A stretch of 64,000 bases of DNA from the NCBI GenBank assembly GCA_020073085.1, contig JAIQFV010000008.1, positions 186,001 through 250,000 on the forward strand, read 5' to 3'. This DNA is from Terriglobia bacterium (GTDB taxonomy: Bacteria; Acidobacteriota; Terriglobia; JAIQFV01). The position numbers were made by a program, and so were the translations under genes. How positions within the stretch are numbered: position 1 is the first letter of the stretch; the number at the start of each line of letters is the position of its first letter. The notes under the pieces were generated by a model. It saw only the letters and a program-made list of their open reading frames with translations, did not search any database and had not been told where the DNA came from. This document shows positions 35,759 through 44,990 of this stretch, in pieces.

Positions 35759-35885
35759 CCCTCTCACACATCCGTGAACATGAACTGATTCCTCGGCCGC
35801 AGGAATGGGATGGGGTCGGACTATGTTCAGCCCATCTCGCGCAAAAACCCCTCGGCGCCAGACGAGAACTCGTCCCTGGACGCGC

Positions 35886-37277
35886 TCAATCAAAAGTCTC
35901 TTGCGTTCGCCGGACGAATTCACCGATCAACATTCCCTGGACAATGCCTTCAATCTTCACGTCTACGATCTGGTTCGGCTCAATCGCCTCGCCGGCAACA
36001 TTGACCTCAAGGAAGTTGTCACTCATGGACCCGGTGAATTCGCCGCCCCGCGGCTCCAGCGTTACCACTGAAAGAATCTTGCCCAGCATCTGTTGCTGAA
36101 ACTTGAATTTCTTCCTTTTCCCAAGATCTCGCAACTCCGCACTGCGACGTTTGATCGCCAGAGGGCTGACCTCACCGCGCATTTCCGCCGCCGGGGTCCC
36201 CGGCCTGGGGGAAAAAGAAAAGACATGGAGGTAAGTGAGGGGCGAGCGCTCAATGAACGCCATCGTGGCTCGATGCTCTTCCTCGGTTTCTCCAGGAAAT
36301 CCTGTAATCACATCGGCGCCGATGGCCGCGTCAGGGACCTTCCGGCGGATGGAGTGAACCACTTGAGCGTACTGATCGGCGGTGTAGGGGCGCCGCATCA
36401 AGCGCAGGATGCGATCGACGCCGCTTTGTAACGGGACGTGCAAATGCTTCGCAAACCTCCGGGAGCGGGCGACATGGTCGATGACTCCCTCGCTCACTTC
36501 CAAGGGTTCAATGGAGCTGAGTCGAATCCGGCAGAGGTCCCGGACGTTCTCCAGCGCCTCCAGCAGGCTCAAAAGGCTCGTGCGCTCCTCGAGATCCCGA
36601 CCATAGCTGCCGAGGTGAATCCCGGAAAGGACGAGTTCTTTATATCCCCCGGCCGCCAGGGCTTCGACCTGTTCCAGCACTTCACTCGGAGCCAGACTGC
36701 GGCTTCGACCGCGAACCGCCGGGATGATGCAGAATGAACAATTGGCATCGCAGCCATCCTGGATCTTCAATGAGGGCCGCGTCCGCTCCGTCGACGCAAA
36801 GAGCGCCTGTCCGACAAAAGGGGTTCTTTCGAGGCGAGTAAACTGATCAAGGTAAACTTCGGCGGTACAGGAGGGCGCCAGCGGTCTTTGGTCCGTGCCG
36901 GCAGGGTCGACCTCGGGCGTGTTTTGGAGTCCCGAGGCCAACTTCTCAATCATAATCTGGGCCAGCAGGTGTTTGTGTGAATTGCCGACGACACAATAGA
37001 CGCCGGGAATTTGCCGGATCTCCTCCGAGGCGCGCTGTGCGTAACACCCTGTGACCACAATTTTCGCCCGGGGGTTTTCGCGCCGCACCCTGCGGACGGT
37101 TTGCCGCGCATCCCGGTCCGCCGCTGCCGTCACCGTACAAGTATTCAAAATGACAATGTGGGCCTCCGCCATGGATGGCGCCTTCTCAAAAGAGCAAGCA
37201 AGCATCTCCCGTTCGATCTCGCCGCCATCCGCCTGCGTGGCCCGGCACCCAAAATTGATGATGTGGAAGTTGGACAA
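35886..37277 (-). CDS. mtaB: tRNA (N6-threonylcarbamoyladenosine(37)-C2)-methylthiotransferase
   Basis: A 463-residue radical-SAM methylthiotransferase of the MtaB type, which adds a methylthio group to t6A37 of tRNAs reading ANN codons. The N-terminal UPF0004 domain begins FHIINFGCRATQADG and has NTCTVTAAADRDARQ and VVTGCYAQRA, giving its three cluster cysteines. The radical-SAM motif is DGCDANCSFC, and IQDGC through AVRGRSRS is typical. HVPLQSGVDRILRLMRR and ADVITGFPGETEEE follow, and a C-terminal TRAM domain ends the protein. The start is TTG 37277. Confidence 0.95.
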   Translation of the reverse strand: MSNFHIINFGCRATQADGGEIEREMLACSFEKAPSMAEAHIVILNTCTVTAAADRDARQTVRRVRRENPRAKIVVTGCYAQRASEEIRQIPGVYCVVGNSHKHLLAQIMIEKLASGLQNTPEVDPAGTDQRPLAPSCTAEVYLDQFTRLERTPFVGQALFASTERTRPSLKIQDGCDANCSFCIIPAVRGRSRSLAPSEVLEQVEALAAGGYKELVLSGIHLGSYGRDLEERTSLLSLLEALENVRDLCRIRLSSIEPLEVSEGVIDHVARSRRFAKHLHVPLQSGVDRILRLMRRPYTADQYAQVVHSIRRKVPDAAIGADVITGFPGETEEEHRATMAFIERSPLTYLHVFSFSPRPGTPAAEMRGEVSPLAIKRRSAELRDLGKRKKFKFQQQMLGKILSVVTLEPRGGEFTGSMSDNFLEVNVAGEAIEPNQIVDVKIEGIVQGMLIGEFVRRTQETFD

Positions 37278-37583
37278 TCCTGTCTGTCCCTTTCAAGAAT
37301 GGACCGCTTGAGGCGTGCTATCTTATCTCACGAGAGGGAGACTTGTATAGGCAGGTGCGCGCCTTCTTGCCTTTGAGCAACGTTCGCATCATTTCATCAG
37401 TCCACGTATTGGAAGGTCTTGCCCGAGGGTCCTTGACCCCGGGGAGACCTGGTTCGGCAAAGTCGGGCCTCTGGAACCGACAGCGTTTCCGTAAGCCCTG
37501 CTGGGGTCTCATCGAAACCTCACGAATCCCCCCTGTGTTCCGGCCGGGCGCGCAGACTTCTGTTCTCGAGATTCGCGCCATCG
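37278..37583. other. 306-bp gap without recognisable feature
   Basis: It lies upstream of mtaB and beyond the stop of the rhodanese gene. One 99-codon frame exists on the minus strand but has arginine- and proline-rich shadow-like composition and no binding site. Confidence 0.4.
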
Positions 37584-37952
37584 CTAGGCTTCTTCCGGCA
37601 ATCCCAGCTCGCGCCAACGCCGCATGCCCCCGTCCATTGAGATCACATTCTTATAACCCATTTTCTGAAGGGTATCGGCGGCCAACGCAGATCGAAATCC
37701 TCCTCCGCAATACAGAATGATCTCCGCGTCAGGGTCGGGGATTGCATTCTCGATGTCTCGTTCAATGATACCTTTCCCGAGGTGGATGGCACCTTTCGCA
37801 CGACCGGCCTCCCATTCACCGTCCTCGCGGGTGTCAACAAAGAAGAACCTGTCCCCGCGCTTGATCTTTTCCGCCACCTCTTCAACCGTCATTTGTTTTA
37901 TCCGCGACTTGGCCTCGTTCACCAAAGCAAGAAAAGCCGGAGAATGTTTCAT
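37584..37952 (-). CDS. Single-domain rhodanese-like sulfurtransferase
   Basis: A 122-residue cytoplasmic protein. After a 20-residue N-terminal helix the rhodanese domain reads MTVEEVAEKIKRGDRFFFVD, TREDGEWEAGRAKGAIHLG and IILYCGGGFRSALAADTL. The catalytic cysteine is in the YCGGGFRS loop, the length expected for sulfur (not phosphate) substrates. Such proteins carry persulfide sulfur for detoxification, molybdopterin or thio-tRNA synthesis. GGGAGGG lies five bases before the ATG. It neighbours two radical-SAM RNA-modifying enzymes, one of which (MtaB) needs sulfur, but a functional link is only a guess. Confidence 0.9.
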   Translation of the reverse strand: MKHSPAFLALVNEAKSRIKQMTVEEVAEKIKRGDRFFFVDTREDGEWEAGRAKGAIHLGKGIIERDIENAIPDPDAEIILYCGGGFRSALAADTLQKMGYKNVISMDGGMRRWRELGLPEEA

Positions 37953-38010
37953 CAGACCCTCCCGGAATCATTTGTAAAATTGAGCGTAAGAAACGCCCGG
38001 CGATGATCGT

Positions 38011-38082
38011 GGGTGCACAGCCGAGCATCCCCGCATTCAGGATTCAAGATTCAAGTGGTAGGGGTGCACCGCTGAGCACCCC
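38011..38082. repeat. Pair of hairpin repeats joined by heptamer units
   Basis: Two similar 21-22-base units (38011-38031 and 38061-38082) each form a stem of GGGTGC/GCAYCC type around an eight-base loop; the second is perfect (GGGGTGC with GCACCCC). Between them ATTCAGG, ATTCAAG, ATTCAAG and TGGTAGG continue in 7-bp phase. The block lies between the rhodanese start and the rlmN stop. Confidence 0.65.
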
Positions 38083-38101
38083 TGATTTCAGTATCAGAAT
38101 T

Positions 38102-39169
38102 TCATCGCACTACACCCACCGGGTCAACTTCCCGTTTAAGCTGGCCGCAAGCGGCCAGGATATCCAGTCCTCGGGGCTTTCGAACAAAGACCGAGAGGTT
38201 TTTCGAGGCCAGGTATTCCTGGAACCTGAAAATGCGATGCGCGGGCGACGAATGAAAAGGCAGTTCAGCCGCTTCATTCAGTGCCAGCAGGTTGATCTTG
38301 GCCCGGATGCCATTCAGCAACTTGACGAGGCGGCGTGCATCGGCGTCGCTATCGTTGATGCCGTCGAGCAGGACGTATTCAAAGGTCAAGCGTTCGCGCG
38401 GGTGCAGGGGATAATCCTGGCACGCCTGCATTAAGCTGGCCAATGAATACTTTTTATTGTGGGGCATCAGCGCTGTGCGTTGCTCTTCGGTAGTTGCGCT
38501 CAACGAAATAGCGAGATGCGGGCGCACCGGCTCCTGTCCCAGATCATAGATCCTGGGGACCATGCCGGCTGTGGAAAGGGTCATGCGGCGAGGAGAAATG
38601 GCCAGACCGTTCGGATCGGCCAGTAGACGGATCGCCGCCATCACATGGTCATAATTCAGCAAAGGCTCGCCCATGCCCATGAACACGAGGTTCAGGCGCG
38701 AACTCGCCCCGAGACTCCGCGGGGCATCCTTCACAATTCCCATCACTTGCCCAACGATTTCCCCCGAGCTCAAGTTGCGTTTAAAGCCCAGGGTGGCCGT
38801 AAGGCAAAACTTGCAATGAAAGGAGCAGCCCACCTGGGTCGACAAGCACAGGGTCGTTCGATGCTCCTCCGGAATAAAGACCGCTTCCACGGTCTCGCCC
38901 CCATCGACTTCGAAAAGGTATTTGACTGTCGCATCCGCCGACTGCGTCCGGCGAACGACCCGTGGCAGGGTAATCGAGAATTGCCCCGACAGTGCACGCC
39001 GCAGGTCCATCCGGAGATCGGTCATGGCGTGAAAGTCGCCGATCAACCGTCCATAGAGATTATGGAACACCTGGCGGGCGCGATAAGGCTCCAGCGCCGA
39101 GCCCATGAACAGCTCTTCAAGGCGGGACGGTTCGATCCCGATTAATTCCAGCTTCTCTCGAGGAGACAT
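38102..39169 (-). CDS. rlmN: 23S rRNA (adenine(2503)-C2)-methyltransferase
   Basis: A 355-residue radical-SAM enzyme that methylates A2503 of 23S rRNA and A37 of some tRNAs. Evidence is the RARQVFHNLYGR entry helix, VEAVFIPEEHRTTLCLSTQVG, the cluster cysteines C115, C119 and C122 (CSFHCKFC), LVFMGMGEPLLNYDHV, and the catalytic loop RPHLAISLSATTEEQR. The second catalytic cysteine near the end is in DILAACGQL. The start is uncertain: ATG 39169 is chosen, while GTG 39187 adds six residues; neither has a clear ribosome binding site. Confidence 0.94.
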   Translation of the reverse strand: MSPREKLELIGIEPSRLEELFMGSALEPYRARQVFHNLYGRLIGDFHAMTDLRMDLRRALSGQFSITLPRVVRRTQSADATVKYLFEVDGGETVEAVFIPEEHRTTLCLSTQVGCSFHCKFCLTATLGFKRNLSSGEIVGQVMGIVKDAPRSLGASSRLNLVFMGMGEPLLNYDHVMAAIRLLADPNGLAISPRRMTLSTAGMVPRIYDLGQEPVRPHLAISLSATTEEQRTALMPHNKKYSLASLMQACQDYPLHPRERLTFEYVLLDGINDSDADARRLVKLLNGIRAKINLLALNEAAELPFHSSPAHRIFRFQEYLASKNLSVFVRKPRGLDILAACGQLKREVDPVGVVR

Positions 39170-39335
39170 GCACGAAAAGTCTAACACGCGGAACGAGGCC
39201 CCACAAGCGGGGGAAGGCCTAATCAGCCATTGGAGGGGTGAGAGAGCTCAGTCCAGCGTCATCAAAGGGGACGGCCTGAGCCTTTCGATTGTCATCCCCA
39301 GTCCTCTATGTTACAGTTTGAATGACCTTTGCCCA

Positions 39336-40601
39336 ATGGAAAAAATCAAGAAAACCACTTTGGAGAATGGGCTGACGATAGTGACGGAGCAGCTCCCGCA
39401 CGTGCGATCGGTCTCCCTGGGGGTGTGGCTTCGCAGCGGATCGCGGCGCGAAACCCGGGAGCAAAATGGCATTGCCCATTTCATTGAGCACATGCTTTTC
39501 AAAGGAACCCGGAATCGATCTGCGGAAGAGATCGCCCGGGCGGTCGACTCCATCGGGGGAAACCTCGACGCCTTCACCGCCAAGGAGTGCACCAGCTTCA
39601 GTATCAAGGTGTTGGACGAGCACCTGAAATTTGCCATCGATCTGGTGTCGGATCTGGTGTTGAATCCCCGGCTCGATCCCAAGGCGATCGACAAGGAACG
39701 AGGCGTTGTTCTTGAAGAAATCAAGATGGTTGAGGATACGCCCGATGACCTGGTCCATGAACTGTTGGTCCAGAACTTTTGGAAGAACCACCCCTTGGGA
39801 TGGCCGATTCTTGGCACCGAAAAGACCATTGCCCGGATCGAGCGTCGGCAGCTGGAGAAATATTTCCGCGAATGCTACGTTCCCAAGAACATGATTGTCG
39901 CCGCGGCCGGGTGTCTGGACCATCTCCGGCTGGTAGGATGGATCGAAAGAAAGTTTGGTCGGCTCAATCACTCCCCCGCTCCCCCCAAGAGTCCGGCCCC
40001 GCAGAGCTTTGCCGAGATCATTACGCGGAACAAGCGTTCGCTGGAGCAGGTCCACCTCTGTCTGGGAATGCCCTCTTATCCCCTGACGCACCCGAACCGG
40101 CACGCCACCTATGTCCTCAACACGATCCTGGGAGGGGGGATGAGCTCCCGGCTGTTTCAGAACATTCGCGAGCGGCGCGGGCTTGCCTACACCGTCTTCT
40201 CGAACCTCGATCCGTACAGCGACACCGGCTGCCTTTCGATTTACGCCGCCACCGCTCCCAAGTCGACAAAACAGACGATCGCGCTCATCCTTCAAGAGAT
40301 GAAAAAGATGACAGCCTCCAGGGTTTCGAAAGAGGAGCTGGTGCGGGCGAAAGAACACCTCAAGGGCGGTTTGGTCCTGGGGCTGGAGTCGACAGGCAGT
40401 CGAATGGCCAATCTGGCGCGACAGGAACTCTACTTCGGGACCTATTCTTCAATCAGCCAGATGATGCGGAGCATCGACCGGGTCTCGGCGGATGAGGTCC
40501 GGGAGGTGGCCCGCGATTCCTTCAACCCGCGAAAAATCGCACTCTCCCTGGTTGGAAAACTGAATGGAATTCAGGTCCGGCGTTCCCAGCTGGGAAGCTG
40601 A
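39336..40601 (+). CDS. M16-family zinc protease (processing-peptidase-like)
   Basis: A 421-residue insulinase-family protease. The inverted zinc motif H-x-x-E-H is at 48-52 (GIAHFIEHMLFKGT), with the third ligand glutamate in KERGVVLEEIKMVEDTP. The second half repeats the fold, with GGGMSSRLFQNIRERRGLAYTV as the conserved R/Y substrate-binding block. There is no signal peptide, so it is a cytoplasmic YmxG/PqqL-like peptidase. The frame is open for 77 codons before ATG 39336, but these overlap rlmN. The gene is followed 15 bp later by the MBL hydrolase, suggesting an operon. Confidence 0.92.
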   Translation: MEKIKKTTLENGLTIVTEQLPHVRSVSLGVWLRSGSRRETREQNGIAHFIEHMLFKGTRNRSAEEIARAVDSIGGNLDAFTAKECTSFSIKVLDEHLKFAIDLVSDLVLNPRLDPKAIDKERGVVLEEIKMVEDTPDDLVHELLVQNFWKNHPLGWPILGTEKTIARIERRQLEKYFRECYVPKNMIVAAAGCLDHLRLVGWIERKFGRLNHSPAPPKSPAPQSFAEIITRNKRSLEQVHLCLGMPSYPLTHPNRHATYVLNTILGGGMSSRLFQNIRERRGLAYTVFSNLDPYSDTGCLSIYAATAPKSTKQTIALILQEMKKMTASRVSKEELVRAKEHLKGGLVLGLESTGSRMANLARQELYFGTYSSISQMMRSIDRVSADEVREVARDSFNPRKIALSLVGKLNGIQVRRSQLGS

Positions 40602-40616
40602 ATCGGGCGAGCCTCT

Positions 40617-41393
40617 ATGAGTGTTGAGATCTGCGTGTTGGGGAGCGGCAGTGGAGGCAATTGTACTTATCTGGGGACCTCAAAGACCCGGCTGCTGGTC
40701 GATGCCGGATTCAGCATGAAGGAAACGGCAAGACGATTGGCGACCATCAACGTCCCGCTCGATTCCATCCAGGCCCTGGTCATCTCGCACGAACACTCCG
40801 ACCACATCCACGGCGTTGAGACCCTGACCAAGAATTTGAACATCCCGGTTTATATCGCTCCCGCGGCGCTCGATGCCATGCGGATCGACGCGGCAAAATA
40901 CCCTTTCGAGTTCATCCGGGCGGGCACTTCGTTCACCATTGGTGATATTGAAGTCCATCCCTTTTCCATCCCTCATGATTCGATTGAGCCCCTGGCCTTT
41001 CGGTTCGACACGTCGGGCATCAGGACGAGCGTGGTCACCGATCTGGGCTACATTCCCGAGCTGGTCAAGCAACGGGTCGCCGGAAGTCATTGCCTGATCT
41101 TTGAAGCCAACCACGATCTGGACATGTTGAAGGTGGGCCCGTACCCCTGGTTTGTCAAACAGCGGGTGATGAGCCGGCATGGGCATCTCTCCAACGAGGC
41201 GACGGCCCGATTTTTTGAGGAGGACTACGACGGGGGGGCTGAGCATGTGTTGCTGGCCCACATCAGCCAAAAGAACAACCACCCCGAGATTGTTCGCATG
41301 TCCATGGTCCAGGCCTTCGAGAAACGCGGCCTTGCTACGCAGACCATTCAACTGACCTCGCAGACCGAGCCTTCTCCGCTGATTCGATTGTGA
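40617..41393 (+). CDS. YycJ/WalJ-like metallo-beta-lactamase-fold hydrolase
   Basis: A 258-residue MBL-fold protein. The start MSVEICVLGSGSGGNCTYL is typical of the YycJ branch, and the metal site H-x-H-x-D-H is at 58-63 (ISHEHSDHIHGV), with further ligands in SIPHDSIEP, VVTDLGYI and SRHGHLSNE. Homologues are exonucleases implicated in coordinating cell division and replication or in DNA repair. It sits between the M16 protease and purB on one strand. Confidence 0.9.
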   Translation: MSVEICVLGSGSGGNCTYLGTSKTRLLVDAGFSMKETARRLATINVPLDSIQALVISHEHSDHIHGVETLTKNLNIPVYIAPAALDAMRIDAAKYPFEFIRAGTSFTIGDIEVHPFSIPHDSIEPLAFRFDTSGIRTSVVTDLGYIPELVKQRVAGSHCLIFEANHDLDMLKVGPYPWFVKQRVMSRHGHLSNEATARFFEEDYDGGAEHVLLAHISQKNNHPEIVRMSMVQAFEKRGLATQTIQLTSQTEPSPLIRL

Positions 41394-41554
41394 ACTCCTG
41401 CCGGCCCCCGCGACCCGACAATTTCTTTTTCCTAATTGTTTTTGTAATGCTAGTATTTGACCGCCGAACGGCGATTGAAGAGAGATTCGCAGGCGTCAGC
41501 ATTGGCCCGAGATGGAGATCCTCCGGATCCCGGAGAGCGGAGAGAGCTCCGCGT

Positions 41555-41568
41555 GGAGGCGAACATTG
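41555..41568 (+). promoter_or_regulatory. Ribosome binding site that fixes a TTG start for purB
   Basis: GGAGG at 41555-41559 lies six bases before TTG at 41566-41568. The protein from this TTG starts (M)IPRYTRPEMGRIW, which is the canonical start of adenylosuccinate lyase; the ATG at 41512 would add 18 residues with no binding site. Confidence 0.8.
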
Positions 41569-42873
41569 ATCCCGCGCTATACGCGCCCTGAAATGGGGCG
41601 CATCTGGACCGAAGAAAACAAGTTTCAGAAGTGGTTGGACGTGGAAATTGCGGTGGCCGAGGTCCAGGCGGCGCGGGGGCTGATCCCGAAGTCCGCGGCA
41701 CTGGCCATCCGTCGCCGGGGGCGATTCAAGGTCGCGCGCATCAATGAAATTGAGGCCGAGGTCAAGCACGATGTCATCGCATTCACCACGGCGGTCTCGG
41801 AACAGGTGGGCCGCCCCGCCCGCTATCTGCACTATGGTTTGACCTCCTCGGATGTTGTGGATACCGCGAACGCCCTCCTGGTCCGGGATGCATCCCGGAT
41901 CATCGCCGAGGATCTGAAGCAGCTGATGGTGGTTTTGGAACGGCGAGCCTTCGAGTTCAAGCACACTCCGATGGTGGGGCGCACCCATGGAATTCATGCG
42001 GAGCCCACCACGTTTGGTCTGAAGCTGGCAGTCTGGTTCGATGAAATGCGGCGTCAGGTGGAGCGGTTTGAGCTCGCGCGAGAGCAGATGCGAGTGGGAA
42101 AGATCTCCGGCGCCGTGGGAACCTCGGCCCACCTGCATCCTTCCATCGAGGAGGCGGTATGCAGGAAACTGGGGTTGAAGACCGCTCCCGTCTCTTCTCA
42201 AATCATCCAGCGAGATCGGTACGCCTTCTTCCTGAGCACGCTGGCCGTGATTGCCTCCTCGCTTGAGAAATTCGCCCTCGAAATCCGCAACCTGCAGCGG
42301 ACTGAGGTTCGGGAAGTCGAGGAGTATTTTGCCAGGGGTCAGAAGGGCTCCTCGGCGATGCCGCACAAGCGAAACCCAATCACCGGTGAACAGATCTGCG
42401 GCCTTGCCCGGCTGCTGCGATCCAATGCGATGGCCGCCCTGGAGAACGTCGCTCTCTGGCACGAGCGCGACATCTCACATTCTTCGGTGGAGCGTGTCAT
42501 CCTCCCGGATTCCACGATTCTGATGGACTATCTTCTGGCACGAACCGCATCCCTCATCGAACGCCTGTTCGTCTATCCGGAACGCATGAAACAGAATCTG
42601 GAATTGACGCGCGGCCTGCTATTTTCGGGTGAACTCCTGTTGAAACTTACGGAAAAAGGGGTTTCCCGTGAGACGGCCTACGAATGGGTCCAACGAAATG
42701 CCATGCAGGTGTGGGCGAATGAATCGCTGAATTTCAAAACCGCGGTGCTCCAGGACGAGGAGATACGCAGGCATCTTTCTCCCCGGGAAATCGGGGGTGT
42801 TTTTGATGTTCGCGCTTCTTTGAGGAACGTCGATCGGATCTTCCAAAGGGTGTTCGCACCCAAGAAAACCTAA
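41566..42873 (+). CDS. purB: Adenylosuccinate lyase
   Basis: A 435-residue enzyme that releases fumarate from SAICAR and from adenylosuccinate, acting twice in AMP synthesis. Family blocks: IPRYTRPEMGRIWTEENKF, VKHDVIAFTTAVSEQVG, HYGLTSSDVVDTANAL, the catalytic-His region MVGRTHGIHAEPTTFG, and the signature GSSAMPHKRNPITGEQICGL with the mobile catalytic Ser. The start is TTG with a strong GGAGG. It stands 170 bp after the MBL gene and far from the other purine genes. Confidence 0.96.
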   Translation: MIPRYTRPEMGRIWTEENKFQKWLDVEIAVAEVQAARGLIPKSAALAIRRRGRFKVARINEIEAEVKHDVIAFTTAVSEQVGRPARYLHYGLTSSDVVDTANALLVRDASRIIAEDLKQLMVVLERRAFEFKHTPMVGRTHGIHAEPTTFGLKLAVWFDEMRRQVERFELAREQMRVGKISGAVGTSAHLHPSIEEAVCRKLGLKTAPVSSQIIQRDRYAFFLSTLAVIASSLEKFALEIRNLQRTEVREVEEYFARGQKGSSAMPHKRNPITGEQICGLARLLRSNAMAALENVALWHERDISHSSVERVILPDSTILMDYLLARTASLIERLFVYPERMKQNLELTRGLLFSGELLLKLTEKGVSRETAYEWVQRNAMQVWANESLNFKTAVLQDEEIRRHLSPREIGGVFDVRASLRNVDRIFQRVFAPKKT

Positions 42874-42994
42874 GAATCAACAGACACGGACACAAAAGGC
42901 ACCCCAAGCACAAGGGCCTCTACGAAGTGGAGGGAGAAATCCCCTTTTGTGATTGCGGTGTCACGGTGCGGTTTCCGACAAAGCGGGCCGGGAC

Positions 42995-44677
42995 ATGAAG
43001 CTCACGAAGTTTACCTGGGTGGATCTGGTTCTCCTCATGACGGTCGCGGTTCTCCTTGTCTTCATTTTTGCTGAGAAACCGCGGGTTTACCCGCGCACCC
43101 AGACGCAGTTGAATCTCTCGCTGGCCCTGTTGCCGCTTTACGCCTTGTATTCCCTGCTGCGGATGATCGTCGCCTATGTCCTCTCGCTGGGGTTTTCGAT
43201 CTGGGCCGGTTATCAAGCCTCGACCTCCATCCGGGCGAGAAGAATCATCCTGCCGGCGCTCGATATTCTTCAATCCGTCCCGATTCTAGGCTTTTTCCCC
43301 GCAGCCGTTTATTTCTTCATTCGACTGGCGCATGGCAGCCCCATCGGGGCCGAGGCGGCAGCCGTCTTTCTGATCTTCACCTCGCAGGCCTGGAACATGG
43401 CCTTTGCTGCGTATGAATCTTTGACGACCATTCCCGAAGATTTGCTGCTGGCCAGCCGCCAATTTCGCCTCACGGGCATTCAGCGGTGGATCCGACTGCT
43501 GCTCCCTTCCTGCGTCCCCAAACTTTCCTACAATTCCATGCTGTCCTGGGCGGCAGGATGGTTCTTTCTCATTGCCAGCGAAATCATTGCCATCGGAAAT
43601 GCCAGTTACACGCTGCCGGGCCTGGGGAGCTACCTCCAACAATCGCTCGAGCGGGGACGGAATTCCAACTTCCTCCTTGGACTGCTGACCCTGATCGGCG
43701 TGGTCACCCTGCTTCATTTTGTTCTTTGGTCTCCCCTGCTCGAGTGGTCGAAGCGCTTCCGATACGAAATGACGGCCGCAGGTTCAAGCGAAGGGGGCAG
43801 TTCATGGATCCTGAAGTTGGTCAAGCGCTCTGAAGTCTTCCGCTACCTCCAGAAAAGGATCCTGGGCCCGGCCCTCGAGGAGGGACCCCGGATGCTCGAA
43901 GGGGCTTTCAACCGAGTGCCCCGAAGCACGATCCGAGTGAGCTCCATCTTGTTGCTTGGGATCGTCCTGATCGGGTTTGGATATGGGGCGATTCAAATCG
44001 GCAGGATCGTTATGCGGCCTTGGCCTCAAGAAGCCCTGACCATCCCTTTGGCGCTGCTTTACAGCTTCCTTCGCCTTCTGCTGGCTTATGCGATCTCCAT
44101 CGCGTGGACCCTGCCGGTGGCCGCGTTGATCAGTCGCAGCCCGCGGTGGTCGCGGACGCTGCTCCCCATCGCCGAGATCCTCGCCAGCGTTCCCGCGACC
44201 GCGTTCTTTCCTCTCATCGTCGTCCTCGTGTTGCGCCAGGGAGCAAACTCCAACCTGCCGTCGGTCCTGCTGGTGCTGACCGGGATGCAGTGGTACCTGC
44301 TTTTCAATTTGATCGGGGGCATCCAGAATATTCCCGAGGACATGCGCGAGGTGGCCCAGGCGCTTCGCTTGCGGGGGTGGCGTTACATGCGACGTGTCCT
44401 GATCCCGGCCGTCATTCCGAGCCTCATTACGGGGTCCATCACGGCATGGGGAGGCGGGTGGAATGCGCTGGTCTTGAGCGAGTTTGTCAAGTACGGCGAG
44501 CAGACTTACGGAGTCACGGGCATCGGGGCCATGCTGGTCAAGGCCAACGATAACGGGAACATTCAAATGGTCCTGGCGACGGTCCTCTCGATGGTGATCG
44601 TAGTCACTTCCTTGAATCGCTTCTTTTGGAGACGCGCCTACGACTATGCCACCCGGAAGTTCACGCTGGAATACTGA
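42995..44677 (+). CDS. Tandem NitT/TauT-type ABC permease (two permease domains fused)
   Basis: A 560-residue inner-membrane protein made of two BPD_transp_1 permease domains in one chain. Each half has about six membrane helices and an EAA-type coupling loop: TTIPEDLLLASRQFRLTGIQ followed by RWIRLLLPSCVPKL in the first half, and IQNIPEDMREVAQALRLRGW followed by RYMRRVLIPAVIPSL in the second. The halves are joined by a soluble linker at about 255-315. This fits the nitrate/sulfonate/taurine class served by the ATPase at 24227-25027. No substrate-binding protein is nearby. ATG 42995 starts just before the first helix. Confidence 0.9.
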   Translation: MKLTKFTWVDLVLLMTVAVLLVFIFAEKPRVYPRTQTQLNLSLALLPLYALYSLLRMIVAYVLSLGFSIWAGYQASTSIRARRIILPALDILQSVPILGFFPAAVYFFIRLAHGSPIGAEAAAVFLIFTSQAWNMAFAAYESLTTIPEDLLLASRQFRLTGIQRWIRLLLPSCVPKLSYNSMLSWAAGWFFLIASEIIAIGNASYTLPGLGSYLQQSLERGRNSNFLLGLLTLIGVVTLLHFVLWSPLLEWSKRFRYEMTAAGSSEGGSSWILKLVKRSEVFRYLQKRILGPALEEGPRMLEGAFNRVPRSTIRVSSILLLGIVLIGFGYGAIQIGRIVMRPWPQEALTIPLALLYSFLRLLLAYAISIAWTLPVAALISRSPRWSRTLLPIAEILASVPATAFFPLIVVLVLRQGANSNLPSVLLVLTGMQWYLLFNLIGGIQNIPEDMREVAQALRLRGWRYMRRVLIPAVIPSLITGSITAWGGGWNALVLSEFVKYGEQTYGVTGIGAMLVKANDNGNIQMVLATVLSMVIVVTSLNRFFWRRAYDYATRKFTLEY

Positions 44678-44990
44678 GCGGGGGGACAACCCACATCGGG
44701 CTGTCGCTCGAATCAAATCGCCGCGTCAGCCCCGAGGGCGATCGGGGTAGCCGACAACACAGCATCCCCTGGACATGTTGAAGCCCCACCAGCGGGTGTT
44801 CCCCGAGATCCCGCTCCGCCGGGTGCCCCCCCATTGGAAATCTCAGATCTCTTGAGCAAGGAAGGAGGAGCCGACCGGTTTCCGCCCTCGGGGGGTTTCC
44901 TCAAAAATAAAAGCACCGAATGCCGAGGGATCACTCGGCTTCCGGTGCTTCAACAAAAGGAGAACCATCAGTCTTCGCCAGGATCAACGC
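44678..44990. other. Convergent 313-bp gap with terminator
   Basis: It separates the permease and the STAS gene, which point at each other. Apart from the intrinsic terminator at 44903-44952 there is only GC-rich sequence without a gene; a 73-codon minus-strand frame through the terminator is not credible. Confidence 0.5.
44903..44952 (-). terminator. Intrinsic terminator of the STAS-RsbW genes
   Basis: On the minus strand AAGCACCGG-AA-GCCGAG pairs with CTCGGC-ATT-CGGTGCTT around a TGATCC loop, and the stem is followed by TTTTATTTTTG. Stem plus T-tract lies about 40 bases beyond the STAS stop codon. The stem could also stop plus-strand transcription from the permease. Confidence 0.88.

Noticed and set aside
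44713-44934. 73-codon minus-strand frame in the permease/STAS gap
   Set aside because: It runs through the intrinsic terminator and has Gly/Ala/Pro-rich shadow composition.
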